Source: Dermatemys mawii (taxonomy: Eukaryota > Chordata > Testudines > Dermatemydidae). From it: a DNA stretch of 64,000 nucleotides. The DNA lies in the NCBI GenBank assembly GCA_007922305.1, contig ML677386.1, positions 12,877,830 through 12,941,829 on the forward strand, read 5' to 3'. Positions 10,640 to 22,500 of this stretch are shown here, one piece after another. The translations under genes and the position numbers were made by a program. Numbering within the stretch: position 1 is the first letter of the stretch; each line of letters begins with the position of its first letter. The notes beneath the pieces are model-generated. The model searched no databases and was not told where the DNA came from. It worked only from the letters and a program-made list of their open reading frames with translations.

Positions 10640-11888
10640 ATAGTTTTCCTGAATTAGGGCATTTGTCAGAATGTTTTTGGCACATTCATACAAAGAATGA
10701 CTTATAACCAGAGCTGAGCATAAAGAAGAAAAACTGTTTTATAAGGAAATTGCACAACTCTTTGCAGATCAGAGTTTGAAATGGACCCATTTTAGGTCTT
10801 TGTGCTGATGTTTCTGCAACATTTTTATCGAACTTGTACTTGGCTGCCTGTGACGTGTAGGGGACCAACTGGAAAATTGCACTAACTGAACCACTGCATG
10901 CTCCTCCCACACCAACTCCCTTCCCTGAAACAACCCAGAATTACTCTTATAATGAGAGAAGTTGGGTGTGCGACCTTTTACGGCAGCTTTACACCAGCCA
11001 TAGAGCCCAAAGGGTGCACCACGCCCAGCCCCTTTGTCATCTCTTTATGTCTTCAGAGTGGCAACAAGGGTCTAAGACAGAAATAAGAGTTTCATAGCCA
11101 CTACCTAGCTATGAGGAAAGCAGCATCTCTGCAAAGAGGAAATCTATAGAGTCAACAATCTGAAATAAGCACCTAATGATCTGTTTATTCTTGCTGCTGT
11201 TTTTGATGCCTCATTGCATGCTCATCATCACTTAGCAACAAATGCGGTTTTGTACAAAGTCAATTACACAGGGATGGTCACTACACCAACTTAATTTAGT
11301 ATTGAAAACTGGCAACGGACCAGAAAAAGAAAAAAAGAAAAGGAAAGCGGAGAAAAAACAGATGAATAAGTATATAATTAGAAAAGGTCTTTTTAAACTA
11401 AAATTTAACAAACAAAAAACCCCACATAACATCATAAGCAGTACATTTTATTTTTATTTCAACACTTGGAAAATAGAGTAAGAATTAGTGGCAAAAATCA
11501 ACCCTGAGTATTTTAATTTTATTATGCAACATTTCTGTTTAAGGATATGCCAGATGTAAAATGGAAGCTAGGTACTCTACGTGGTTCTGTCATTTACCAA
11601 AATGCTCTTGTACCTGTCACAGTACTCTGCTCTAATGCGATGTCTTGTTACATATTCTACATCACTAAGCAATAAACAGGTTTTGGAGTAAATCGGGCTA
11701 CCAGGGAGGCTCATGATGATATACTATAGCTTCAAATGGCAAGGGCAGAAACAGCAGATGTTTAAAGTCTGTGTAATAATTATAAAAGTTTTAATTAGGC
11801 TACTGACATTTAGAAAATAGACAATGCAAATACCTGTAAATGACATGCATTGTTTAAAAAACTCAACATCATTTCAGATATCCAGGCA
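10640..11888. other. AT-rich spacer
   Basis: Short chance frames only, some of them opposite-strand pairs such as 11232-11481. The Lys-rich frame there is an A-rich composition effect. No gene recognised. Confidence 0.4.
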
Positions 11889-11890
11889 CC

Positions 11891-11981
11891 AAATGTGTTC
11901 TTTCTACAGTGTTTCCTAAACTTTTTGATGTTACCAAAAAAGCCACACTGGTTTAGGAAACATTGCAGAAAGAACACATTT
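11891..11981. repeat. Hairpin with 31-bp arms, probable hAT MITE remnant
   Basis: Arms 11891-11921 and 11951-11981 are inverted copies with two mismatches in 31 bp, separated by a 29-nt loop. The inner part of the left arm, cagtgtttcctaaac, resembles a hAT terminal repeat, so two ends joined head to head are plausible. A 69-codon frame across it is chance. Confidence 0.7.
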
Positions 11982-13429
11982 GTTCCTCAAATGTTTTCAG
12001 GAAGCCATATCAAAAGGGGGAGTCTTCTGATGTTAAATTCTTCACAAGTGCAGCTTTAATTCTGTTCCAAGAGGAGAATTCAAAACTGAAGGTTATGTAC
12101 AATGATAGAACTGTTTGTTCACAGAGTTGAAGTTGTCAGTAACTTTCATTGTTTCAGGTTCTTTGGTATTTTTCTGACAATCACATAAAATTTTCTTTTG
12201 TCTGAAGCTTGGCATGCAAAGCTACCATTTAGAGGCATGTGTCTGTCTTAAATGGAAAAATACATTTGATCTTATAATTGAATTTATCACCAACCAATGC
12301 TTATGTGTTTTAGTGCCCACTGACGTCAATGGAAAGATTTCCATTGACTTCAGGATGCTGAATCAAGATTCAGACCTTACGTAGCTCAGGTACATTTTTC
12401 ATCCTTATGGACTTCAGTTAAACAGGTAAATTTGACACAGGAGATTGCATTGCTGAGAGGATTCGTAATGGGACAGGGGACCTTTATCTCATTGGCTCAA
12501 ATTAGCCCAGGTTGGTACTGCTGACCCAAATCACTACCGACCCAAAGTAGTTTAGTCTGTGTGAATTGAGTTGATAGTTTCAGTCCAGTTCTTGAACCAA
12601 TGTTCAAATGACAAGATAAAATCAATTGATTAATAATAAACACAGATGCTAATACAAACATTATTACAACTATTAATATATTTGCATTAATTAATTCAGG
12701 TATGTATTAAATTATAGCAAAATGAGTTTCAGAGTTCAGGACAAATGCATCGGTATTCCTCCTCAGCAAAGGCACCTGTTCTTTGGCTTCCGGCTCCCCT
12801 GGCCATCACCTCTCCTGGGTGGAGATGTTCATCTCTTTCCCTTCTGACAGGTGTATCTCTAGGCTGCATAGGTCCCTGCCTTCACCTTGTTATTCCCATC
12901 ATACACAGGTTGCCCAGATTGCTTCCTCTTCAGAGATGGGTAACAGGTAAAATTGCTACAGATATAAATACCAAAAAACACTTCCTATCAAGGTAAAAGA
13001 ACAAGTGGGAAAACAAATTAAAAGAATATAAACACAGGCTAAATACCTTACCAGACTTCACCCCAACCCTAACATGGATTCTGACACAACTCCAAAACAA
13101 ACAGAACCCCCCACCCCAATTTTAAGAACAAATTTAAAACACAAAATGAATCCTTCTCTAAAATCAGTTACACCTTTAAAATCACCACTTCTAAAACGAT
13201 ATAAAAATAATGGCTAAAAGTAGCTTCTCCTTCATATACTTCTTTCTTGTTTTTATATCTGACCAGACAAATAGGACAACAGTCCATGTAATTGAAACAT
13301 TTTCACTATATAGCAAGTATTTTAATTTCAGTGTGATAAAAAACATCTGGGACGGGAATGGAGGTAAACATTTATGTATTGGGTGGCAGTACAAGACAAT
13401 AAATGTTCTGTTAAGTCTTCAAGGTGGCT
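11982..13429. other. Spacer with small palindrome
   Basis: Around 12320-12352 tgacgtcaatgga and tccattgacttca form a short palindrome of the old MITE-like kind. The rest, including frames at 12745-12996 and 13210-13482, shows no recognisable protein or RNA. Confidence 0.35.
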
Positions 13430-14775
13430 GGACTCATGTAGACAACTGTGTCTCAATATCATCATTTCTCCCTTCCAAATAGGCTGTCTGCCTAGTTTGG
13501 AAACAGAGACCTGTAAAGGACCATCTTAACATTCAATCCAATTGTTTCCTATAACCATGGACATTCTTTAAGTCAGAAAGCCAAGGAGATATGTTTTCCA
13601 TATGAATATCTGCCATATCCAGTTGTTTGCAGCTATCTTGTGCTTCAAGCTCAATTAACATTTGCATACTTTTAACCTACAGTCCTACCCAAGTCAATTT
13701 CTGAAAAGCCCAAAGAATGGCAGAACAGAATACTTGCAAAAGCCAAGGGGACTTTCGGGTATATATCTTGTTGAGCTGTTTCTCCAGACATAACTCTGGA
13801 AGGCGCTGTTGATTCATATGCTAAATATGGAGTCAGTAATTAATATAAAGGCATTGGGCCTTGTTTGTACTAGCACAATCCCCTATCTCTGCCCTGAATA
13901 AAACTGCTGTGGTATAATTTAGAAGGCCCAGCATTCTCCTTAACAGATTTGTTTTGGACAACCTCTAACCTGCTAAAACACTTCCCAAATTTCTGCACCA
14001 TGTAGTATTTGGACACAGACTTTAGCTTTGAACATTTAAGTGCCTGAGTGATTAGATTCTCTCCTCCATCCCCGGACCTGAGTGAAACAGAGCACTGATT
14101 CCATAGAATTTAAAGCTTTCTTCTTTACTGCCTCTATATAATTATCCCACTGGCTATTACATATACAAGAAATTCACACATAGGAGAAAAAACTGACCTG
14201 TTCAATATAATGGCCATCAATCATTCATTTATACAGCCTTAGTCTACAGCCAAAGACAATTACTTTAGTTTTCTGATAGTTTATGGTCAGATAAAAAGAG
14301 CTAAAGTTCTTTAAAATGTGCTTCAAGCCCAGGTGAGTTGAGGACAGTAAAACCAGTTTGTCTGCATAAAGAAAGGTTAACACAAATGGGTTCAGAAATT
14401 TGGGAGGGAAACATGCACCCTTCTAAAGCTGTCACCATCTTATTAGTATACAACTTAAAAAGGAAAAGTTGTAGTAATAAGCAGCCCTGACAGACAGGAT
14501 CCATTAGCTCATTTTTCTGCTCGATCCTGACTTGAGCCACCATTTGATGATGAAGCGTTCTCAGGATACAATGTAGCTGAGGGTCCCTTTCAAATTTCTC
14601 TCAGAGATGACCTTTGTCGGTAGAATCAAAAGCCAATTTCAGGTCAAGAAAGGCTGCATACAATTTTTCCTGCTTAGGGAAACAATATTTATGAATCAAA
14701 TGAGAGAGGACAAAACAATTATCAATGGTAGGGCAACCGTTCCAGAAACCAGCTTATTCCTTGACAAATAAATTA
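13430..14775 (-). mobile_element. Degenerate non-LTR retrotransposon (reverse transcriptase)
   Basis: Read on the minus strand from 14760, broken frames give GCPTIDNCFVLSHLIHKY, then AAFLDLKLAFDS (the first catalytic Asp block of LINE reverse transcriptases), then an LLLQLFLFKLYTN-like block. A frameshifted remnant of the catalytic YADDLVLLS-type block and an NYQKTKVIVFG-like block follow. Coding-like wording continues to about 13430, for example a YRKQLD phrase. Many stops and frameshifts show it is old. Clade (RTE, R4 or CR1) is not resolved by eye. Confidence 0.65.
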
Positions 14776-15299
14776 TAATTATCTGCCCAATAATGTACAT
14801 GATCATTGTGTCTGCCAATAACAGAATACTTCTCACTTATATAATATCTTTTGTCAGAGATCTCAAAGTATACATTAACTTTAAGTATTAGTAACCCCAT
14901 TTTCCAAATGGGAATCTGAGGTATAGAAGGATGAATCTCATAATTTCCAGTTCTGTTCTTTAACAGACACAGTCAATATGAATATTATGCATCATTTGGA
15001 TATTGCCTTTTACAATTTGGGCAAACATTCCACTAAGTAGTGGAATGAAATCATGGGCAAAATTCTGTTCCCAGAAGGCACTTAAAGCCTGACCCTGTCT
15101 CAGAAAAGCTCTGAGAACTAAATTGCAGATTAGAATACATGAAAATGAGAGTATATTTTGTTTGTTTTACTAGTTTGTCTGCAGCTGTTTGTAAGCAAGA
15201 ATAATATAGGAATAATAGGATTGCTTTCACAGAAGGTACAAAACTCTCACCGTAAAATGAGAGTCTTTTTAAATAGATATTTTATTAATAAGGGACATT
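14776..15299. other. Spacer with MIR/L2-like trace
   Basis: The stretch cccattttccaaatgggaat near 14898 resembles the core of MIR/L2-type relics. Nothing else is recognised. Confidence 0.3.
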
Positions 15300-15785
15300 A
15301 GGGATGTTGAAAAAAATATGTCAAAATTGTTGTTCAACTGAATATATATATAACTTTTATTTAGTCAAAAGGGTCTGTCTGCAGAAAATTTCAACTTTTA
15401 CCTTTAAAATGAAGCTCCAAATCCAAAAAGACATGCACTGTGGAGCCTCATAGTTATTGTAGCCTCCTCTAAGGGCCAGACTCCCCAGCTACACTTTGTC
15501 TCTCATGAGGCACCATCGTTATGGGACTCCCATGATACACCACCTCCTTTCACCAAGAGGGGAGACAGTGGTGCATCATGGGAGATGTTGCCCAATCAGG
15601 GAAGTTGGCCCATAAAGGAGAATGAGAACTTTAGGCACTAAACTATACCTCCCATGAGGCACTACGACAGTTTTCTCAAATCCAGATATTTCAGCCCAGA
15701 ACCAAACATACCAAAATAATGTTTCACTGAAAAGTCAATTTTCCATGGAAAAAATAATCAATTTTTTCTGATGAGTTCTAGCAAT
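15300..15785. repeat. MITE-like repeats with internal palindrome
   Basis: ggactcccatgatacaccac (about 15523) and gtggtgcatcatgggag (about 15571) are near-inverted partners, and ctctcatgaggcacca / cctcccatgaggcacta repeat around them. The flanking aaaaaatatgtcaaaattg and gagttctagc phrases resemble the family also seen at 29232 and 45608, so this may be one insertion inside another. Class unknown. Confidence 0.45.
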
Positions 15786-18350
15786 CCTATTTACTGCAAT
15801 ACAGTTATTGCAGGATTTTTAAAGTAATTTTTCCCTCCAACCAGCTGAGATCATAAGGGATAAAAAGAAATTGTCCAGGGATTATTTCAAATTCAGAATG
15901 TGAGCTGTCACTATCATAGTGATGCAAGTTAAGTTCCCCATTTCTGAGAGGTATATAAGTGTTACAAATTTGCTTTCATTGTGTATTATTATATGAGGAG
16001 GCCAACTTCACTAATCCTTCTGGAACTGAAGCTTTCATTCTCTCTGCTGCTAGAGATGTTATTACAGGCAGCCAAAAGAATGAGAAAAGAAATGGATTTT
16101 GATAGCTAGTATCACATGGGATCATTTCCAAATTACATTTTTAGATTGCCATTACAATGGTAATTGTTTAAGTTTCCACTTGAAGATTTTAGAAGTTCAG
16201 CTGTTTGGTTTGACTGTTTATGCCTAAACAATCCACAGCCCATTTAAATCAATAAAAAAATTCAGATTGATTTCCGAAGGCTTTGGATCAGGCCCTTAAA
16301 TAGCTCCCTTTCTACTAGAGCTTGGTAAAGGAGTTTTGGTTTCTAAGTTGTGCCTGAGAGCAGGCAGTTGCAGTATTCAATATTCTTTCATTTTAATCCA
16401 AGTTATGTGGGTGTGTTTTGATTGGATGTATTGGTCACATGGTATGTTTCTGCTCTCTGATGAGATAAACTTAACTCTTCCAATCTAGACATCTAGCGTA
16501 AATATTCATGTTTACAAGTTCAACATTCAGTCTATGAATATTCTCCAATATTTGCTTAAAACACTTTTTTCTGCAAGCATTTTTGCCATTAAACACATTT
16601 GTTTGAAGACTCACAGAAGGCAAACAGAAAAGACATTAGCATAGTCAAAGTGAACTTGTTTACAAATGCCAGTGAATTTTGTAAGAACTTACTGCAGTCT
16701 TCACACAGCCTCGCTATTCCTTTGTGACCATGCTGATCAAGCCAAACTGGTTAAATTATTAGAGACAGCCATGGCAGAGCCTTGAGAAGCAGGAAACTGA
16801 TGCCAGCTACTATCAATGATGCTACCTCTAAGCAATGTTTACTGATGAATTTAGCAGTGAAAGGAAAGTGAGAAGAAAAAGCTAAGAACTGTGTGTTTAA
16901 ACCCTTGTTTTCCTTCCTACTTAGTTATGTAACTATTAGTTTTTTGCAGTTTTTTCAGCAAATCCATGGTTCTGTAATTTTATACACTGCATGATAACTC
17001 AACTATCACAATTGCTGCTTCCCACCAAAAATAATGGCTATCTATAGTCAAGACCCTGTTGCATGGTCCCTGAGCGCTAGACATCCTTGACTGGCAGTCC
17101 TTAAAAAGGGTCCAGGGCCCATACCAGGTATGCTGAGCCTCACATGCCTTTAAAGGCCCATCATGATCTATTAAACCATGTATGCTGCAATGGAAGGGAT
17201 AAGCCACCTGCCATACCTATCCAAAGAAATCAGAGGATGGAGGAGCTACAGATTATCTGATTTTCCCCACAAAAGTACTGGAGTCTGTTGTTGGGGAAAA
17301 GATAGCTGAATGAATTGAGGTAGTGTTTAAAATGGAAAAACTCAAAGACTAAGGACATTTTAAGAGAATCTTGATTCATTAGCAAAGGGTATAGTTGGAT
17401 GTAGATTAAGATGAACAAATAGAGCTTTATTAAACCTTATGGATTTCTCTATCTATGTTGCTGAGTTGTTTCTAACTTAACCACACATTCTCTGTTCTGA
17501 TGGTGTTCCTGTGATAACAATCCACCCAGGGAAATCGGCCCCCTGATTCCAGTTACACTGACCATGATATCTATTCCCTATTTTACAGACATTTTAACAT
17601 AAACCCAAAAACAAATAACTGATGCCCAGACACCCATCCCTTGCCTCTTTGGACAGAGGATATTAACACATCGTCAAGTTGGAGCCTCGTCTTTACCACA
17701 GACTCAACTGGTTGCATAGTCTGAAATAGTTTGGTTTTCTGAATTCCTAGTTGGGAATTATAGGACTCTCCTGACTCTGGCACATGCATTATAGTTCAGC
17801 AAAGAATATCATCAACGTTGTTGTTAAACACGTGTACATATGTTATGTAAGGAACTATGTATATACACTGAAACTTATAAGGTCTGTCTAGGAACTGGGT
17901 ACCAGCAAAGGTGAAAAATGTTTCCTGATGGACAAGAAATGTTTAGCTAGCTAGCTCTTTGCATTTAAATTAAATGTTCTATAGTTCACAGTGGGTGTCT
18001 TCCCACCAGTCTGAACTGAATGCAAATGCATTGTGAGAAGTTCAAAGAAAGAAACTAACAGGAAAAACAAGGGAGTGGGTAGGATGGGGAGAGGAAGGTG
18101 GAGAACCCTATCTAAAAGTGAAAATCAGAAGTTTTCTCTACTATATTTGAGGAGCAAAGGTGGCACTGGTCATCCCTCACCTAGGAAGTAAATTAACAGT
18201 GAATTTTCTTCATGAAAGTGAGATCTCAACCAGGCTTGGTTGAAAATGCTGGAATATGTTTACATATCACTATATGTCTAATATGTTTACTATCACTTGA
18301 ATCTCTGTTCCTTGATAATATATTTATAGTGATAAGAAGAATAAGTGTAT
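15786..18350. other. AT-rich spacer
   Basis: About 2.5 kb with no recognised gene or repeat. There is a short CTAG run at 17945-17964. Frames at 16980-17207, 17230-17418 and 17583-17789 lack motifs. Confidence 0.4.
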
Positions 18351-18399
18351 TGAAGTGATGTGTTTTAAACTATGTGGTCCTGAGCTGAATTTTACAAGC

Positions 18400-19074
18400 T
18401 GGCATGTACCACTCTTTTGGAAACAGAAGACCTGCTTATTCTGTAAGCGTTCAGTGGATAAGGGCGTGGACACTGCTGAGAACACTCTGATAAGACTTCC
18501 AGACTTCCTCCCACTAAAGGCAGGTGACGGTGGGATATCTCACATCCTGGGGTACCCATGGCAAATGTCTTCAAGTCTAGCAAACTCTCTCTGTCTTTTT
18601 CTGGAGACTCTGTCCTCCCTCTGGGGTTGGTCTCCAGATGGTCTTCTGTCTGTCGCTGTTCTGTTATGAGATGTGTATCTCTGTAGGCTCTGGGTGTTGT
18701 CTGCTGGCTCATAAGTGCTTCCTGTTCTTTTGGATCACTTGTCCTTCTTGTGTAGTCACTTTGTATGACTTGGGTGCCATAGCATCCCTCCTGACTTCTT
18801 TAGTCCTTTCCTTCTGGTGTCTCTCTAACTGTGGGATTCACACAGGAGTGACCATCTCTACTGCCAGTAGGTCCTTGGCTGACCTGTGTACTCTAGTGCC
18901 TGCTTCTGATGGTTGACCATTTCTTTTCAGCAGTATCCTCACTATTCTGGCTGCAACTGGACTCCCCTCATTGGTACCAGGGTTTTGGTCCTTTGTCACA
19001 TAAGTGCTTGCACTGGACTGTTTTGACATCTTGGCGGGGTATTCCTGTGTGTCAGAAATGCTAACAAAGGGTCA
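18400..19074 (-). mobile_element. Possible Gypsy pol C-terminal remnant
   Basis: On the minus strand, 19029-18838 encodes a phrase ending RSAKDLLAVEMVTPV, similar in style to the segment that follows the integrase in Gypsy polyproteins. It lies on the same strand as the integrase fragment at 22095-22500. If the transposon at 19078-21616 is removed, the two become near neighbours in the right order. Weak similarity; offered as a hypothesis. Confidence 0.35.
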
Positions 19075-19077
19075 TAA

Positions 19078-19090
19078 CACTGCTCTACAG
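19078..19090 (+). repeat. Left terminal inverted repeat, copy 2 (partner 21604-21616)
   Basis: CACTGCTCTACAG against CACTGGTCTACAG read inward from the right end: 12 of 13 match. This is the better preserved pair of the two copies. Confidence 0.85.
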
Positions 19091-19587
19091 GCAAAATGCT
19101 TCTGAAATAACTGTAGTCAAACTTTACTAATTCTGGGTCACTGAGAACCAAAATGATGCTTAAAATTGTTGACTGGCTCTCGTTTTCAAGATATGCTGTT
19201 GGGTCAGTATATATGACCCTTGACATGGGAATGGCGGAGGATAAGTGAGTTATAAAGGGAAGGGATCTCAATTTAAACCAGAAATGACTAAACTACATCT
19301 TTGACTGGCTCTATGAATAAATCTATGACTGGGTTTGGACAGTACTTGCTTTTTAGGCAAAACAATGAATGATGCAATCTGAAGCTGGTATTGCGTCATA
19401 TGTGATATGAATTGCATCATGTTATTCCTAGAAGTCATGGATGATGCAATCATAACCAAGCTTACATCACTCCGCTGAACAAACTGCCCTATATCAGCTC
19501 TAGAAGTCATACAGTGTCATGCTCTCTTATTTGTCAGTGTTTGATTTTGCAAAGGGACACATTTCTGTTTAGCCAAAGTGAGCAGAA

Positions 19588-21271
19588 ATGCCTCGTATTG
19601 GTGTGAACAGTGCAGATAACTTCTGCTATGTTTGTGGTGAAGTGACTTTTGCGTCACAAAAGCGCAGTATAACCACGATGGTTAAGAAATCCTCTCACCT
19701 TTATTTTGGCTGCAACATTGGAGATCAGGACAAGAGGTGAGCCCCACACATGTGCTGCAATACTTGTGCAACAAATCTTCACCAGTGGTTGAACAGGAAA
19801 AGGAAATCTATGCCTTTTGCAGTGCCAATGATTTAGAGAGAGCCAACAGATCATACCAGCAATTGTTACTTCTGCATGGTGCCTCCAGTTGGGAAAGGTG
19901 TGTCAAAGAAGAAAAAGTGGACTGTGCATTATCCAAACATTCCATCAGCTATATGCCCAATAACCCCCGGAACAGGACTGCTGGTTTCTGATACACCAGA
20001 ATCATTCTCACTTGAGTCAGACGAGGAAGAGGATGAAACTTCTGGAACCATCAATGTCACAGGACCCACATTTTCTCCCATCCTCCTCCTCTGAACCACA
20101 CCTCATAACACAAGCTGAACTGAATGACCTTGTCAGGGATTTGGAACTACCCAAGAGTAAGGCAGAGCTGTTGGGCTCCAGACTACAGCAGTGGAATCTC
20201 CTGGCAGGTGATGTTAGGGTTTCCATGTTCCGTGACCGTCAAAAGGATCTTGTCCCATTCTTCTTCATGGAAGGTGATCTTGTAGCCTGCAACAACATCG
20301 ATGGTGTGATGGCAGCCCTCAACATCGTTCACGATCCAGATGAGTGGAGACTCTTCATTGATTCATTGAAGACAAGTCTTAAAGCTGTTTTGCTGCATAA
20401 TGGCAATGTTTTGCCATCAATTCCAGTTGGTCATGCAGTCCATATGAAGGAAACCTATGACAACATGAAACAATTTTTGAGGTGCACAAACTATGACCAA
20501 CATCAGTGGCAGCTTTGTGGCGATTTGAAGGTTGTTGCTCTCTTGCTTGGTCTGCGGACTGGATACACAAAGTACTGCTGTTTTCTCTGCGAATGGGATA
20601 GTCGTGCAAGAGATTCCCACTACATCAAGAAAGATTGGCCACTCCGACAGTCATTGGAGCCTGGGAGGAAAAGTGTTCAGCATCCACCACTTGTTGAATC
20701 AAGAAAGATTTTGTTACCACCCTTACACATCAAGCTGGGTCTGATGAAAAACTTTGTCAAGGCCATTGACAAAACACAAGCAGCTTTCAAGTGCCTCCGT
20801 GGAAAATTTCCAAGGTGAAGTGAAGCTGAGATAAAGGAAGGTGTCTTTGTTGGTCCTCAGATTCGTGAACTTCTTTGAGATGATGCATTTGACCATGCAC
20901 TGCGTGGCAAGGAAAAGACGGCATGGAAAGCCTTCCAGTCAGTGGCAATACATTTTCTCGGAAACAACAAGGCAGACACCTACAGGTTGTTGGTGGAAAA
21001 CCTCCTCAAGGCATACAAAAGCCTTGGTTGCAACATGTCACTAAAGAGACATTTTTTGGACTCTCATCTAGATTTTTTTCCACCGAACTGCAGAGCAGTG
21101 AGCAACGAGCACGGTGAGCGATTTCACCAGGACATTGCAACAATGAAGAAACGCTATCAGGGCAAATGGAGCCCATCAATGCTTGTAGACTATTGCTGGG
21201 CAGTGACAAGAGATGCTCCATTTAATGAATACAAGAGACAAGCCAAGAAGCGCCGAGTAGACACTGAATAG
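19588..21271 (+). pseudogene. Transposase-like gene, same five disruptions (copy 2)
   Basis: Same layout as the gene at 2614-4297: ATG 19588, Cys-pair N-terminus, acidic linker, main domain 20012-21271 with FIDS, CGDLK, FLCEWDSR and EHGERFHQD. The TGA at 19738, TAG at 19834, the frameshift before 20094, TGA 20816 and TGA 20876 all coincide with breaks in copy 1. In the 268-codon segment only one place differs (IDGV here, IECV in copy 1). In the C-terminal part several residues differ, including Asn instead of Asp before EHGER. Cannot encode a full protein. Confidence 0.75.
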
Positions 21272-21619
21272 GACTAAACTATGTACATAATAGTTTTTTG
21301 CCTTTTGTTTCATAATACATTTTATTTATATAACCCTTTTGCTGATTTTTAAAGTGTTACGTAAACAGGGCAGGTGAAATATTATCATGTAAAGCAACCA
21401 TAAACACGTGAAAAGACCTAGGTTTACAATTTATGATTAAAACTCTACTATCTACACAATATACATAGACATATAATGTAAAAACTTAAATATCTTAGAA
21501 ACAGTAGCCAATCAGTTGTTTTAATTGTCATATTTGAATTCAGCACATCAAAATACACAATAAATATCACATTTTATCTCTGAAGCAGACGACTTCTAAA
21601 AAACTGTAGACCAGTGTAA

Positions 21620-22094
21620 CCAGAAAAGACGGCCTTGTATAACATTCTCTTAGCTAGGGCCTGCCTGTGAAGGCAAGGGGAGCAAAAAGGGGCAGTTTTT
21701 TTTTCCTGGGTCTCCTGTTTGAGATGGTCCTGACATTGAGTCATATTTTGACCTGGCAGAAGGGTTCACACCACCACACATGCTTGCCTCAACTGCTCTT
21801 GGGTCATGATGGAGGGTGGCTGGGCCAAACTGGAATGATGCTGCAGCTCTATGTGCCAGATCACAACACCTAGAGCAGGGAGTCAGGTCCAGCCCCACAG
21901 GACAGGAGCCACTGCTATAGGGTGAGGGCCAGGTAGCCTCGCTCTCAACCTTTCCACCCCCAGGGGTCTCCTATGTTTTTGCATACTTGGTTTTTAAAGG
22001 GGAAGCCCCTCAATATCAGAAAGGTGGGGGGCCTCAGTTTGCCCCCAAAACCCCTGTGCAACCCTGCTTTTAGGTGTTTCCCCATACAATTCAA
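21620..22094. other. Spacer between transposon copy 2 and integrase fragment
   Basis: Opposite-strand frames at 21650-21898 and 21667-21873 carry no motif. A gcaaggggagcaaaaagggg phrase resembles the GC-rich repeat near 6.8 kb only weakly. Confidence 0.35.
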
Positions 22095-22500
22095 TCTTAC
22101 CATTATTCTGTTGGAATACAAGGTGTGTGGTGTGGTGGTCAAACTCCAATATACCTGCAAATTCCTTGAAGTCTTCTGAGCCAAACTGGGGTCTGTTGTC
22201 AATGAATACATTGTCCAGAATGCTGTATCTCACAAAGTAGGCTCTCCATTTGCCAATCACTGATTTGGTTCTTGTATCAGGCAGGGCATCAACCGCCCCA
22301 AAATTGGAATAGTAGTGCACTGTAATCAAGCTCTGCTTTTCACTTAAGCTAAATGTGTCTACTCCCACCTTTTCCCATGGTCAGGTCAGCAGTTTATGTG
22401 ATAAGAATCTGTTTCTGCTAACAGTTATCATGCTGCTGGCAGGTGTAACATTCTTCATTCTTTAAAGGCTACCTGAGACCACCCCAATCATCTCAGCTAT
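22095..22500 (-). mobile_element. Ty3/Gypsy integrase fragment
   Basis: A minus-strand frame (22368 down to about 22095) reads as an integrase core: GVDTFSLSEKQSLITVHYYS near the start, a VIGKWRAYFVRY helix, FIDNRPQFGSEDFKEFA around the second catalytic Asp, and QQNNGKIELYG near the catalytic Glu. Upstream, up to about 22490, a frameshifted C-x2-C/QQH-like trace suggests the N-terminal zinc region. Altered residues around the core and loss of the surrounding pol make it inactive. Downstream, after residue about 91, similarity stops. Confidence 0.75.

Larger units (their letters stand above)
19078..21616 (+). mobile_element. CACTG-terminus DNA transposon, copy 2
   Basis: A complete 2539-bp copy of the element at 2106-4642. 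It begins CACTGCTCTACAG and the inverse of its right end is CACTGGTCTACAG, a 13-bp terminal repeat with a single mismatch. The flanking trinucleotide is TAA on both sides (19075-19077 and 21617-21619), different from the TCA of copy 1, so this is an independent insertion rather than part of a larger duplicated segment. Relative to copy 1 it has a net 2-bp length difference in the leader, near-identity through the middle and about 3-5 percent difference at both ends. Confidence 0.85.

Noticed and set aside
2106..21616. Segmental duplication as the source of the two 2.5-kb copies
   Set aside because: Similarity stops at the terminal inverted repeats and each copy has its own 3-bp target duplication.
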